Assembly: GCA_963731105.1 (NCBI GenBank)
Contig: CAVSUM010000004.1
Location: 186,001 to 250,000, forward strand
Reading direction: 5' to 3'
Source of the DNA: RPQJ01 sp963731105
Lineage (GTDB): Bacteria > Pseudomonadota > Gammaproteobacteria > Steroidobacterales > Steroidobacteraceae
Length of the DNA stretch: 64,000 nt
Under the pieces are notes generated by a model. The model was not told the DNA's origin and did no database searches. It worked only from the letters and a program-made list of their open reading frames with translations. Positions 48,457 through 59,018 of this stretch are shown here, piece by piece (the stretch's first letter is position 1; each line of letters starts with the position of its first letter). The translations under genes were made by a program, and so were the position numbers.

Positions 48457-49299
48457 ATGCCGGAACGCTGCATCACGTTCGACTGTGGCGGCGAGGAACT
48501 CGTCGGCATCCTGCACCTGCCCGAGTCGGGCCCGGCGGAGCGGGCGATCCTCATCATCGTGGGCGGGCCGCAGTACCGCGTGGGCAGCCATCGGCAGTTC
48601 GTGCAGATGGCGCGCGCATGCTGCACGGCCGGATTCGCCGTGCTGCGCTTCGACTATCGCGGCATGGGCGACAGCACCGGGGAGATGCGTACGTTCGACA
48701 CGGTCGGCCGCGACATCCGCAAGGCGCTGCGGGCGTTGCAAGCCGAGGTTCCAACCGCGCGCGGCGTGACGGTGTTCGGGCTCTGCGACGGAGCGTCCGC
48801 CGCGCTGATGTTCGCGGCCCAGGAACCACCAGTGAACGGCTTGATACTGGCCAATCCCTGGGTGCGCAGTGACTCGGGCCGTGCCACGGCACTGGTCCGG
48901 CACTACTACCGCGAGCGCCTGCTCGATCGGGCCTTCTGGAGCAGTGTCCTGGAAGGCAAGGTGCACCTGCGTCGTGCCCTGCGTTCGTATCTGCGAACGG
49001 CGCTCACGGCCCTGGGCTTGGGCGCCAGGGACAGCGAGTTGGCCAACGGCCAGGACTTCGTGAGCGGCATGAAGGCGGGGCTCGGTGGGTTCAAGGGACC
49101 CGTGCTGCTCTTGATCAGCGAAGGTGACCTGACTGCGCAGGAATTCGAACTGCAGGTCGCCCGGGATCCGGGCTGGAAGGAACTTACGTCGCAGCCCAAC
49201 GTCACATGGGTACGCATACCGGGCACCGATCACACTTTTTCCAACCGCGGCGGGTTGCAGGCGGCGAACGACGCAATCCTGGCCTGGCTGCGCAGGTAG
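48457..49299 (+). CDS. XrtA-associated alpha/beta hydrolase, type 1
   Basis: 280 residues, intact, TIGR03100-type. Oxyanion region IIVGGPQYRVGSHRQFV, LRFDYRGMGDSTGEM, nucleophile elbow FGLCDGASAAL with Cys110 in place of Ser, and the histidine His259 in PGTDHTFS. A cysteine nucleophile suggests acyl transfer or thioester chemistry, consistent with the acyl carrier protein two genes upstream. Starts three bases after the hydrolase 2 stop. Last gene of this operon; no clear terminator follows. Confidence 0.9.
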   Translation: MPERCITFDCGGEELVGILHLPESGPAERAILIIVGGPQYRVGSHRQFVQMARACCTAGFAVLRFDYRGMGDSTGEMRTFDTVGRDIRKALRALQAEVPTARGVTVFGLCDGASAALMFAAQEPPVNGLILANPWVRSDSGRATALVRHYYRERLLDRAFWSSVLEGKVHLRRALRSYLRTALTALGLGARDSELANGQDFVSGMKAGLGGFKGPVLLLISEGDLTAQEFELQVARDPGWKELTSQPNVTWVRIPGTDHTFSNRGGLQAANDAILAWLRR

Positions 49300-49425
49300 G
49301 CCCGCCGGAAACTTGACGTCGTTCGCATTAGAAGGGCCGGTGCGGGTTCGGCAGGGTAGACTTGGCGGGCGATTAGGCAAACCATTAGCGGGTCCCATCA
49401 GACTTCCGACCCCAGGCGCAGGACC

Positions 49426-50815
49426 ATGAAGCGACGAGATTTCTTGCTCAAGACCGCTGGCCTCACCGGCGTACTCATGCCGGTCGTCGGGCGGGCGCAA
49501 TCCAAGCCGTGTCCACCCGGCAGTGTGTCGGTGGGTGGCGGAACCTCGGTCACCGCAAGCTGCAGTCCCGGCAGTTCGGCTGCCGACTGGAGGAGTCGTT
49601 CGACGGCGCCGGGCGTGGTTTGGGCGCATGACTTCTACCGATCCGGAGGAGGCACGGGCGTGGCGCTATACATCTGCGGATTCGCTTGCGCCGACGCGTG
49701 CTGCGCATTGGCAGGACATCGGAGTGGATGCCACGGTGCCTGCGCCGGGCACCAGCAAGGCGCTGGTGCATCGGATCATCGGCACCACGCTGGCGCAGCC
49801 GATTGATGCTACGTCGACCCGCGTGTACCTGACGGACGTATCCGAGTTCCCCGATCCGGCGGTGGTTGGATCGTATGGCTCCGATGGTGCGAGCGTGCTG
49901 CTCGGGTACGGCGGAAACGTCGCCGAGCGCGTGGTGGTCGTCGCCAAGGGACCAAATTACCTCGACGTGACCCGTGGCACGCCGGCGCAAGGCGCCAAGG
50001 CTCACGCTGCTGGCGAAGCGTTCAGCCTGGACCGAAAGAACTCGTGGAATCGCCCACTCGGCGCCTTCGGTTCACCGAAGAACGGCAAGCTGACTCCGGA
50101 CATTGGCATCGCAAACGGATTCAAGGATCGTTCCGCCGACTGGCGGTTTCAGCACAATCAGTTTCGAGGTGCGTGGTGGGGTCACCCCGATTACGAGGCA
50201 CTGTACGACGCGAAGTGGCCGGTCAATGGCTACGACACGGGAAGCTGGCACACCTACACCGACACGTTTGACGGCAACGAGTTCTGGTTGCAGTACCGTC
50301 AGAAGATCAGCGCATCGCGGTTCGCCGCCGGAATGCCACGAGGCAAGCTCAATTACATCCAGAATGTCTGCAACGACCACGGCACAGCAGTTGTATTTCA
50401 TGATCAAGCCGGACATCGGTCGGCAGGCTGTACATGGAGCATGATGGCCAAGGCGCCTACGGATCTGTCGGCGTTCCACTGGCGCGAGTGGATCATCGAA
50501 CCGGATACGTGGGAAACGTACATGTTCCACATCAGGCCAGGGCATCGATTGACGCCAGACTCGACTCTGGAGGTGTTCGCCGCGCACGAGGGTGACACGT
50601 CGTGGACAACGCTTTACAGCAACAACACATTCTCGATTCATTTCTACCCGCCTGCGGCGAACTACAGCGAGTGCGAGGCGTACAACAATTTCCAGCCGCG
50701 AAACAATCCGAACCACTATCAGGGATCGAGCGGCGGCGGATCGTGCAGAGTTACGAATTATGTTGCGTACACGCAGATTATTCTGTCCCGAAACTCAATA
50801 CCGATTCCGAAGTAA
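49426..50815 (+). CDS. Tat-exported protein A, probable jelly-roll domain (frameshifted)
   Basis: Tat signal MKRRDFLLKTAGLTGVLMPV then QSKPCPPGSVSVGGG, shared with the protein at 50983. One shift near 49640 is needed; the body then includes YEALYDAKWPVNGYDTGSW, FWLQYRQKISASRF, WETYMFHIRPGHRLTPDSTL, and ends VAYTQIILSRNSIPIPK. The end pattern resembles concanavalin-like lectin/lyase folds (…YTQ-I-SR-PIP-P). I cannot name a family with certainty. The region is clearly lower in GC than the core genes. Probably a periplasmic or secreted polysaccharide-binding or -modifying protein. Confidence 0.7.
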
Positions 50816-50982
50816 GAACGGCACCTTGGCGTTCTACGTCAAGACGCAATAGGCGCGCGACAGAATGGATTCGAGATATGGTGTGGCGATCGTTTTGTGC
50901 ATGACTTCATGCTTGCAAGTTCCGATGTTCGACCCCAACGACCTTATTGCCGTTCCTTGGTGGCAGTTGTCCTGAGGTGAAA

Positions 50983-52340
50983 ATGAAAAGGCGAGACTTC
51001 TTGTTGGCGTCGACTAGCATTCTTGGCGCCGCAATCGCTCCATCCGCATTACACGCGCAGACGAGGCCGTGCCCGCCTGGGATGATCTCTATCGTGGGCG
51101 GTCCCTACTTGGGTTGGCATGTGGGGATGCCCCGCCATCGGCAAGTTTGCCGCGTACATGGTAGGCATGGCCGACTTTGAAGTTCGCCACCTGTCTGGGG
51201 ACTTTTCGCCTGGCAACGGCGCTGGCGTTACTCTGCAGGATGTTCAGCCGACGGAGTTTAAGGCGGTCGACGCGCCGTCGGGACTGAAGGGCGTGATCGG
51301 CGCATGGAGTGGTGGTGCACAAGACGTTGCAGACCGCCGTCTACTATTTTCTGGGGGCGGGCACTCTGTCAGTGTGAACAATGGGCTAATGGTTTACGAT
51401 TTTGGCGAGAGCGACCGGTCGACCAGTTGGATGGTCGATCGCGCCGAATTCCCAGTGTACAATTGCCGAGGGTAATGCCGCGGCAGGTACGGCACGATCG
51501 TGGCTACCAAGCGCGGCAACATGCCGTGTTCGGCTCACACGTATGACTGGCAGCGTTATGCGCCAAAATCGGCCCGCTTTTACCGAATTTCGGGCGGCGA
51601 CATCAACAATCGACAGACGCCGCAGTCGCTTTGGTACTACCAGTGGCCGTCAGGGACCGTGGGTCGATGTCGGTGCGGTCAACGGCAATAACAACATTCT
51701 CGGCGCAATAGCAGCGACCGGCGGTCCGCAGGGCGCAACTGCAATTGTCTCCCCCGACGAATCGCAGTATCTACTGCTGTGTTCGGTGGCACCGTCGTAT
51801 TTCATCAACACTACAACGGGTGCCGTGCGATCCGCGACAATTGTCGGCACTGGCTTTCCGAACAGTTCGGAGTATCAACCAGTCTTGGTCGAAGACACCG
51901 GCGCCTCTCGTGCGAACGCCAATCCCGGCATCCGACGCTATGTGTCCATCGCGGACAACACGAGTGGGAACAAGTTGTTCAAAGTTCTGACCGTAGACTG
52001 GTCGGCCAGAACGGTGACGTTTTCGAACTATGTGCCGTCAAATCCTGCGCTGCTGACTCGCGGGGGTTCCATGATCTTCGACTCGAAACTTGATTGCTTC
52101 TGGTACTTTGGCGGGGTGGCGGAGCACATTGCCGACAATCTAAGTTTCATTGTGCGCATGGACGCCGATAGTTTCGTCACGACCAGTTTCGGATTCCGCA
52201 ATGGTGCGAAACTGCCGGTGTTCGAGGCGGCGAATGCACGGGGCACCTACAACCGCCATGTCTGGTTCGAGGACTGGAGGACGATTGGGACCGTAACTTC
52301 TCCTCTTGCGCCGGCGTCGGTGATCAAGTTGCCGGGATGA
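50983..52340 (+). CDS. Tat-exported protein B, probable Kelch-type propeller (frameshifted)
   Basis: Starts MKRRDFLLASTSILGAAIAP and QTRPCPPGMISIVGG, parallel to protein A, with TGAGGTG as ribosome-binding site. The body has Kelch-like segments: VIGAWSGGAQDVADRRLLFSGGGHSVSVN with VYDFGE, SHTYDWQRYAPKSARFYRISGG, PDESQYLLLCS and DSKLDCFWYFGGV. Frame changes at about 51117, 51460, 51490 and 51660. About 450 residues. Likely a beta-propeller acting on or binding the EPS in the periplasm. Lower GC than the core; may have been acquired with its neighbour. Confidence 0.65.
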
Positions 52341-52405
52341 ATCGCGCGCGAACTGCTATTGCGTGCTGATTGATTGGCCGGAGACAAAAACGGGGGTTGC
52401 CGGCA

Positions 52406-53161
52406 ATGAGGGAGCGACTGGTCCGGTTGTTGCGCGACGCCTATCACTCGCTGCCGCAGCCACCTTCAACGAACTATCTGTTCCGCGGTTTTAGGGTCAA
52501 TCCCTATGAGTTGTTGCCACCGAGTCCGCTGATCCTCGACATTGGCTCCAAGGGTGAACGCGGAACCTATGTGTTTGGTTCTGCGCCGCCGGATGCACGG
52601 GTGATCTGTGTGGACATTGTCGCCGGACCCGGGGTGGATCTGGTGGCGGATGCCCACGATCTGCACATGGTGGAGAGCGGTTCAGTTGACTGCGTCGTCA
52701 CAGTCAGCGTCCTTGAGCATGTGCGCTATCCATGGAAGGTCATGACGGAAATCCACAGGATTCTTAAGCCTGGTGGAATCGTTTACGTGAATGTCCCGTT
52801 TGTGTTTCCGTTCCACGCGGATCCTGATGATTACTATCGATTCTCCTGCCATGGCGTAGAGATCCTCTGTGAGGCATTCGAGAGGCTCGACAGCGGCTTC
52901 AATCGTGGGCCGGCATCCACCATGCAGCATCTCTTGGTGCATTTCTTCGCGATTCTCTTCTCCTTCAATAGTAGAAGGGTCTATGGGGTTAACGTCGACC
53001 TGTTCAAATGGTTGCTTTTTTGGATGAAGTACCTTGATCGAATCATTGCGAGGTATGACGTCGCCAAGGTCATTCACGCGGGGTCGTTTTTTATCGGACG
53101 CAAGACCACGCTGGAGGCTGGCGCAGTTCGCCATCCTGCAATGCCGGAACTTTCAGGCTAG
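52406..53161 (+). CDS. Class I SAM-dependent methyltransferase
   Basis: 251 residues. SAM-binding motif I LILDIGSKGERGTYVFG, acidic strand ARVICVDIVAGPGVDLVADAHDL, motif IV region CVVTVSVLEHVRYPW and ILKPGGIVYVNVPFVFPFH. This is the Methyltransf_11 pattern. ATG 52406 starts MRERLVRLLRDAY; the frame is open further up but without a ribosome-binding site. Markedly low GC compared with the core. Could methylate a sugar. Convergent with the Wzy-like gene, overlapping 9 bases. Confidence 0.82.
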   Translation: MRERLVRLLRDAYHSLPQPPSTNYLFRGFRVNPYELLPPSPLILDIGSKGERGTYVFGSAPPDARVICVDIVAGPGVDLVADAHDLHMVESGSVDCVVTVSVLEHVRYPWKVMTEIHRILKPGGIVYVNVPFVFPFHADPDDYYRFSCHGVEILCEAFERLDSGFNRGPASTMQHLLVHFFAILFSFNSRRVYGVNVDLFKWLLFWMKYLDRIIARYDVAKVIHAGSFFIGRKTTLEAGAVRHPAMPELSG

Positions 53162-54436
53162 ACGGGAACTGGTGCAGACGATGAGGCGTTGGTACGGGTG
53201 AAATGAGCACGCGCCAAGTAATCCGACAACGATGACTACCATTCCGACAAGGTGGTACGGTAGGTCGAAGTAGGCAAGCCCGAGGAAGGCACCTCCAACC
53301 ATGTAGGCCACCAGACAAACCTGCACCATTCGGCAGAGGTCATTCTCCCAGGCAAGGTCTGTCGCGCTGGAGGTCTGTCGAATTAGCCGTCGGGCCTGCA
53401 TCCACGTCGCGCCGATCATTGCCAGAAAGAGCAGCAATCCAGGCCAGCCATGCTCGCCCAGCATCTGGAAATAAATGCTGTGGGCATACTGTGGCTTGAT
53501 GAACGCAACGCTGTAGCTGTCATAGATCTCGGCCGACCAGAAATTGAAGCCGCCACCGAGCGGCCGATCATTGGCAACAGCGACGGCGAGCCGCCAGGCA
53601 TCGAGCCGCCCCTGTGCGGAACTGTCCTGGTCATATGTCTCGATGGTCCCCATGCGGTCCCACCAGGTCTGCGGCATCAGGAAGAACATCGCAACGGCCG
53701 CGATGACGGTGGCAACGGCAATCGGGAATTTCTTATGGCTCTTCAACCATAAGAATGCGCCGCAACCGAGCAGTCCCAGGAACGCACCCCTGGAGAACGA
53801 TCCGAGGATCGAGATCACTGTCAGCGCGATCAACAGCCAAAGGCCGCGCCGGAGCCATATGTTTGACTCGTGCCGCCGCAGGAAGAACATCAGCGGCAGG
53901 ATCATCAGCAGCGCCAGCGCAAGTTCATTGTTGCCGGAGATGAACCCGCCGGGAGGGCCGTACACGCGGCCGGTCTCGCCGCCGGTGCGCAGCACATAGA
54001 AGCCGCCCTTGGCGCCATAGAAGCCGATGGACAGCACGATGACCCAGATCAGCTGCCGCAAGCGTTCGCGACTGTTGATCAGGACCAGGGTCAACAGCGC
54101 GACGACCTGGACCTTGATGAACTTCTGCCACTGAATCCACGCTTCGTCCGGATAGAAGGCAAAGAACGTAGTGGTCGTGCAGAGCGCGATCAGGCACAGC
54201 CAGATGAGCGTCGTCCCGGTCATGGGCAGTCGCTTCTTCTCGGACGACATGAGCATGGCCAGGATCGTTGTAATGCCCGCAACCTGCGCGAGTGGCAGGT
54301 TCTGGGCCCAGCCCCACGCCAGCTTGTGGGGATTCATGTAGCTGATCCAGGACCAGAGCAGAATGCCGACGTGGGGCCTGACCAGCACGTAGGGCAGGGC
54401 GCCGAAAGCGATCAGTGCGATAATCAGGTCCCGCAT
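53153..54436 (-). CDS. XrtA-associated O-antigen ligase/polymerase (Wzy-like)
   Basis: Polytopic membrane protein of 427 residues with about eleven helices. It matches the exosortase A-associated O-glycosylation ligase family (TIGR03097 type): GILLWSWISYMNPHKLAWGW near the start, FYGAKGGFYVLRTGGETGRVYGPPGGFISGNNELAL in the middle, SSAQGRLDAWRLAVAVANDRPLGGGFNFW and the periplasmic HSIYFQMLGEHG. These are the arginine- and histidine-containing loops of WaaL/Wzy enzymes. Polymerises EPS units or links glycan to acceptor. Confidence 0.9.
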   Translation of the reverse strand: MRDLIIALIAFGALPYVLVRPHVGILLWSWISYMNPHKLAWGWAQNLPLAQVAGITTILAMLMSSEKKRLPMTGTTLIWLCLIALCTTTTFFAFYPDEAWIQWQKFIKVQVVALLTLVLINSRERLRQLIWVIVLSIGFYGAKGGFYVLRTGGETGRVYGPPGGFISGNNELALALLMILPLMFFLRRHESNIWLRRGLWLLIALTVISILGSFSRGAFLGLLGCGAFLWLKSHKKFPIAVATVIAAVAMFFLMPQTWWDRMGTIETYDQDSSAQGRLDAWRLAVAVANDRPLGGGFNFWSAEIYDSYSVAFIKPQYAHSIYFQMLGEHGWPGLLLFLAMIGATWMQARRLIRQTSSATDLAWENDLCRMVQVCLVAYMVGGAFLGLAYFDLPYHLVGMVVIVVGLLGACSFHPYQRLIVCTSSRLA

Positions 54437-54661
54437 CTTGTTGCAATCCAGGCCATAGGACGGCCGATCCTGTCAGGCCTTATGCACTGTACCTGCACAA
54501 CAGGGCAGTGCTTGAGTCACAACTTGCCGATTAGTGTCGGCGGGTTTGGCCGGCAGCCGGAGTTTGAAACTGTCTTGCAGCGCACACTCCGGCAGCGGCG
54601 CACCGCCTAGCATTGGCGAGCAGTGGGTGGGGTATCCTTGGGCGCAATTGGTATTCTGGCG

Positions 54662-55333
54662 ATGCACTACACAATGATAACCCACGAGGTTCGTCCCGGG
54701 CGCGCAGCCACGTTGGCTGTCGCAGCCGGCTTGCTGATGATCACGGTGACGGGTGCCGCGTTGGCGCAGTGTTCCATGCGCCTTGACGACAACACTTACC
54801 ACCGACCTCTCAACTACAACGATCCTGACCCTGGCAATCGCGGGTTCATTCGCACCGTCGAGGAGTATCACTTCTCGCCTCAAGTGGAATCCCTGCAGCG
54901 TGGAAGTACCAGCCCGCTGCCGATCGACTCGACTACACCTTGCGGCATGTGCCGAATCATTATCGCGCTCTCGCGTCTTTCGCCAGGTGGGATCTGGCGA
55001 ACCGTGGCGCTGCGACAGCGCCAGCCGCGGGATGCCGAGTGCTTCTTTCGCCGGGCGATCGGCTTCACACCCGACGACCCGATCCTGAGTCGCCTGTTCG
55101 CGACCTACCTGCATCGAGCCGGCAGATTGGACGAAGCACTCGCGGAGTATCAGGCCGCGGAGAAGAAGGGCGATGCCTCCGCGGAGTTGTTTTACAACCG
55201 CGGTTTGCTGCAACTGGACATGGGTAACGTGCCGGCGGCTCGGGCCGATGCCGAACGGGCGTATGCGCTGGGGTATCCGCTGCCGGGACTCAAGAACAAG
55301 CTGCAAAAGCTGCCTGCCGGGCGCGCCCAGTAG
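54662..55333 (+). CDS. Secreted TPR protein (frameshifted)
   Basis: Signal peptide (MHYTMITHEVRPGRAATLAV … GAALAQC), then LDYTLRHVPNHYRALASFARWDLANRG and TPR helices RQPRDAECFFRRAIGFTPDDPIL, ATYLHRAGRLDEALAEYQAAE and ELFYNRGLLQLDMGNVPAARADAERAYALGYP. Two shifts at about 54920 and 55005 are needed to join these. About 223 residues. The 225-base spacer before it (divergent from the Wzy gene) contains TTTGAAACTGTC (54566-54577), a partial match to the regulatory block core. Probable periplasmic assembly factor. Confidence 0.72.
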   Translation: MHYTMITHEVRPGRAATLAVAAGLLMITVTGAALAQCSMRLDDNTYHRPLNYNDPDPGNRGFIRTVEEYHFSPQVESLQRGSTSPLPIDSTTPCGMCRIIIALSRLSPGGIWRTVALRQRQPRDAECFFRRAIGFTPDDPILSRLFATYLHRAGRLDEALAEYQAAEKKGDASAELFYNRGLLQLDMGNVPAARADAERAYALGYPLPGLKNKLQKLPAGRAQ

Positions 55334-55356
55334 ACAACCTGCGGCATCCGGCAATC

Positions 55357-57531
55357 ATGGTGTGGCGAGTCGCAGCATTCGCGCTCGTTCTGGCTGCCAT
55401 CTGGTGGCCGGAATTTGCGCACTATCACGTGCGCAACCCCGAGCCGGCGACCGCCACGGTCGAGCAGCTTCGAGCCAATCCATCGAATCCAACCTTGGCG
55501 GAGGTTGCGGGCATCCACTATGAGTCGCGAGGTAGCCTTGATCCGTCACAGGCCGTGGCCTCGGCAAACGCATTCTGCGCGGCCAATGGACGGACGGTGA
55601 CTTCGGCACCCGACCGCTGGCGATGCCGTTCGCCAAGGTTGACCTGCAGTGGGGGTGGCCCACCCAGCAGCTTCGGTTCGCCAGCCTCGCGCACGTCGAG
55701 GTATTGCTCGACGCGTACCAGGCGACGGGCGATATTGCGTTCCTGGAAGGTGCCCGGGACATCGTCGACGCCTGGGCGGCCTTCGAGCGGTCGCGGGTGC
55801 TGCCGATCGGATTTCTCTGGAACGACCACGCCATCGCGCAGCGCGTGCTGGTGCTCACGCGCTACTGGTCGTTGCTGCGCGGGTCGCCTGCGTTCAAGCC
55901 CGAGTCGGCGCGCGCCTTGCTGGGGTTTGTGCAGCGATCCGGTCTCATGCTGGCCAAGCCGGGCCATTTCACTGTGCGCACCAATCACGGAGTCATGCAG
56001 AACCTGGCGCTGCTGCATGTGGCGGCCGCTTTCCCGGCGCTTCCCGAGGCGCCCGAGTTTCGACGCGTTGCCGTGGCGCGTTTGAAGCTGCAGTTCGCCT
56101 TCTATCAATCCGCGGAAGGCGTGGTGCTGGAACATTCGCCGGGCTACCACGGGTTGGGCACCAATCTGCTGGCGGCACTGGCGAGTTACCAGCGGGTGCT
56201 GGGTGAAGACCTCGAACTGCAGGTGACCGAGAGGCTGGCCCGGGCCTGCCGCGTCCTGCGAGTTGTTCGCCCGGCCGGACCACACGCTGCCGATGATCGG
56301 CAATACGGCCGCCGACCCCGTCGACTTGCAGGCATGCGCGTCGGTACCGGGCCGGGCCGACAACGAGCTCGCGTCCGTCGAACGACGTCGAGGTCTTTCC
56401 GGTCGCTGGGTACCTGGTCGGGTCCGGACAGCAAGCGATGGTCGTGCACTGGGGCAACTTTGCCACTGGGGCGCACAAGCACGACGACGAGATGGGTGTC
56501 GTGACGTGGAGTCATGGTCGGCCGTTTGTCACGGGGGTTGGTTACTGGCCATACGGACACCCGTTGCAGAAGGCCGCGCTCGGGTGGCGCGGCTCGAACG
56601 CTCCGCACTTCGAGAAGGATGCACCACGCAGTGCACGGCAGACGGTCCTGAAGGCCCATGGGGCCTCCAACGGGCTGATTGCCGTCGATCTGCTGCGCAG
56701 CAACGCATCCGGTCCGGAGACGATCCGGCGCCAACTGGTACAGGTCGGCGAGGAACTGTTGCTGGTGATCGACCATGGAGAATCGCCGGATGTGAAGGCG
56801 CATGTCGTCCGTCTGGACCACGTTTCCCGGCTGGACGGCCGAATCCTCATCCGACGGTCGGCAGTTCGTTTTCCGGGACAAGGCGACCGGCCAGAAAATG
56901 GGCCTGGCGCTGGGCTCAGTGGCTCGACTCGAGGCGAAGGCGATCGATCGGCCGCGACGCACCGTTCGGCGGCTGGGTGGCGCTGGGCATGGCGCCGGAA
57001 TTGATCACTCGTGCCACGAGCGTTGAGGTGAACTACGAGTCCGGGCAACCGGTCGCGACCGCCTGGTCGAGCCTGGCAGCTGACGGACAGCCGACGCCGG
57101 CACCCGTACGTTTCGAACATTGGCGAGGCCCCGAGGACTGGCAGGTCTGCTTCGGTACCGGGCAGTGTGACGTGCGAATCTCGCGACAGGCCATGCGGGT
57201 TGTCGTCATCACAGCAGGGCGCAACGCGGCTGTCGAACTCGTGCCGGGCGTCGACCCGCTGCCGAAGATGCGGGCCATCAATGACGCGTACGAGAAGGCC
57301 AGCGACACTTACCCGTTCTGGAGGGATTTCTATTTCTGGCGCGTCCAGGTCACGGGCTGGTTGCTGGCCGCCTTCGCGTTGCAGGAATTGCTGATGTGGT
57401 GGTGGCGCAGTACCCGCCGGCGCCGGGGCACGGCACCGGCATTGAGGCTGGTGGATCACGCCATCGGTGCGCTGCCGGTCGCCTGGCTGGCGGGTGGTGC
57501 CTATCTGGCACTGGTGTATTTCGCAGCATGA
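55357..57531 (+). CDS. Heparinase II/III-like lyase with C-terminal membrane helices (frameshifted)
   Basis: Alginate-lyase/heparinase architecture. N-terminal (alpha/alpha) part: GWPTQQLRFASLAHVEVLLDA, FLWNDHAIAQRVLVLTRYW, TNHGVMQNLALLHVAAAFP, EHSPGYHGLGTNLLAALASY. C-terminal beta part: VVHWGNFATGAHKHDDEMGV (catalytic His region), VTGVGYWPYG and GGWVALGMAPELITRATSVEV. Two hydrophobic helices end the protein (WLLAAFALQELLMWW and LPVAWLAGGAYLALVYFAA). Frame changes near 55580, 56260, 56440, 56810 and 56950. About 720 residues. Probably trims or degrades uronic-acid-containing EPS; the membrane anchor would keep it at the periplasmic face. Stop overlaps the flippase start. Confidence 0.8.
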
Positions 57532-59018
57532 CTTCCTCGACCGGCACCGGCGCGTTCAAAGGCGGGCTGCTGTCCGTCGCCATGCGCTGGACGGACCGCC
57601 TGATCGGCTTCGGCAGCACCCTGGTGCTGGCCCGCCTGCTCACGCCCGCCGACTTCGGCCTGGTCGCGATGGCCATGGTGGTCGTCGGGCTGGTGGACGT
57701 GTTGCTGGACCTTGGCGTGCACGCGGCGCTGATCCAGAACAAGTCCGCGGACCGGCACGATTTCGACACGGCGTGGACCTTGCGCGTCTGCCAGGCATCC
57801 ATCGTCGCGGTGGTGCTTGCGCTCGGCGCTCCGCTGGTCGCGCAGTACTACCAGGACCTGCGAGTCACCGACGTCATGCGGGTGATCGCGCTCAGCGTGC
57901 TGATCGGCGGCCTCGAGAACATCGGCATCGTCATGTTCCAGAAGAACATGGAGTTCGACCGGGACTTTCGCTTCTTCTTCATCAAGCGCTGCCTCGGCAC
58001 GGTGGTCACCATCGTGCTCGCCTTCACGCTGCGTTCGTACTGGGCACTGGTGCTGGGCAGCGTGGCCGGCCGGCTGGTGGGCGTGTTCCTCAGCTATTCC
58101 ATGCATTCCTTCCGTCCCCGCTGGTCGCTGTCCCGCCTGGCCGGCATCTGGTCGTTCTCGCAATGGAACATCGTGATGAACATTGCGGGGTACCTGAACG
58201 GCCGCCTCGACCGACTGGTGATCGGTCGGCGCCAGGATGCGGCGGCGGTCGGCACCTATACGCTCGCCGACGAGATCTCGAGCATGCCGACCACGGACCT
58301 GCTCGCACCGCTCGGCCGGGTCATGTTCCCGGCGTTCGTCGATGCGCGGGAACGACCGGAGGAGTTCGGCAGGATCGTGCTGCTGGCGTTCGGCATCCAG
58401 GCGCTGGTGGGTATTCCCGCGGGGGTGGGGCTGGCCCTGGTGGCGCAGGACGCGATTCCGTTGCTGCTCGGCGACCAGTGGCATGGCGCGGTGCGGCTGG
58501 TGCAATGGCTGGCCCTGACGGGCGTATTCATGGCGCTGGTCCACAGCAACCACTACATGCTGCTGGCATTGGGCCGCATTCGCACGCTGGCGGCGTATTA
58601 CTGCATCAGGCTGGCGCTGTTGTTGGGCCTGCTACTCTTGGCGTTTCCCGCCGCCGACGCCGAAGGCGTGGCGCAGGTGCGCCTGCTGGTTGCGGCATTC
58701 GGCCTGCTGGTGATGGGTTACCTTGCCAAGCGGGCATTTCCGCAGCTGCAGCTCTGGGGCATGGTCCGGTCGGCGTATCGGCCGATCGTGGCGGCGCTCG
58801 TTATGGCGGCTGCCGTCATGTTGCTGGACACGACGGTCCGTTTCACCAGCCCGATTGCAGCGCTGATGTTCAAGATCAGCGCCGGTGCAATCGCATACTG
58901 CACGACGGTAGTCATGCTCTGGTGGCTTGGCGGTCGGTCTGAAGGTGCTGAATCTTACCTGCTGGATGGCGTGCGTCGACGTCGCGCCGCAGGAGCGTCT
59001 GCTAGCGATGCGAAGTAG
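57528..59018 (+). CDS. Wzx-like polysaccharide flippase (MOP superfamily)
   Basis: 496 residues, about 12-14 membrane helices, intact. Typical start: GLLSVAMRWTDRLIGFGSTLVLARLLTPADFGLVAMAMVV; later DRLVIGRRQDAAAVGTYTLA and ALFLG-type central helices. It moves the lipid-linked EPS unit across the inner membrane. ATG 57528 (ATGA with the heparinase stop) was chosen; the open frame upstream is a shadow of that gene. Convergent with the aminotransferase remnant, overlapping about 17 bases. Confidence 0.92.
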   Translation: MTSSTGTGAFKGGLLSVAMRWTDRLIGFGSTLVLARLLTPADFGLVAMAMVVVGLVDVLLDLGVHAALIQNKSADRHDFDTAWTLRVCQASIVAVVLALGAPLVAQYYQDLRVTDVMRVIALSVLIGGLENIGIVMFQKNMEFDRDFRFFFIKRCLGTVVTIVLAFTLRSYWALVLGSVAGRLVGVFLSYSMHSFRPRWSLSRLAGIWSFSQWNIVMNIAGYLNGRLDRLVIGRRQDAAAVGTYTLADEISSMPTTDLLAPLGRVMFPAFVDARERPEEFGRIVLLAFGIQALVGIPAGVGLALVAQDAIPLLLGDQWHGAVRLVQWLALTGVFMALVHSNHYMLLALGRIRTLAAYYCIRLALLLGLLLLAFPAADAEGVAQVRLLVAAFGLLVMGYLAKRAFPQLQLWGMVRSAYRPIVAALVMAAAVMLLDTTVRFTSPIAALMFKISAGAIAYCTTVVMLWWLGGRSEGAESYLLDGVRRRRAAGASASDAK

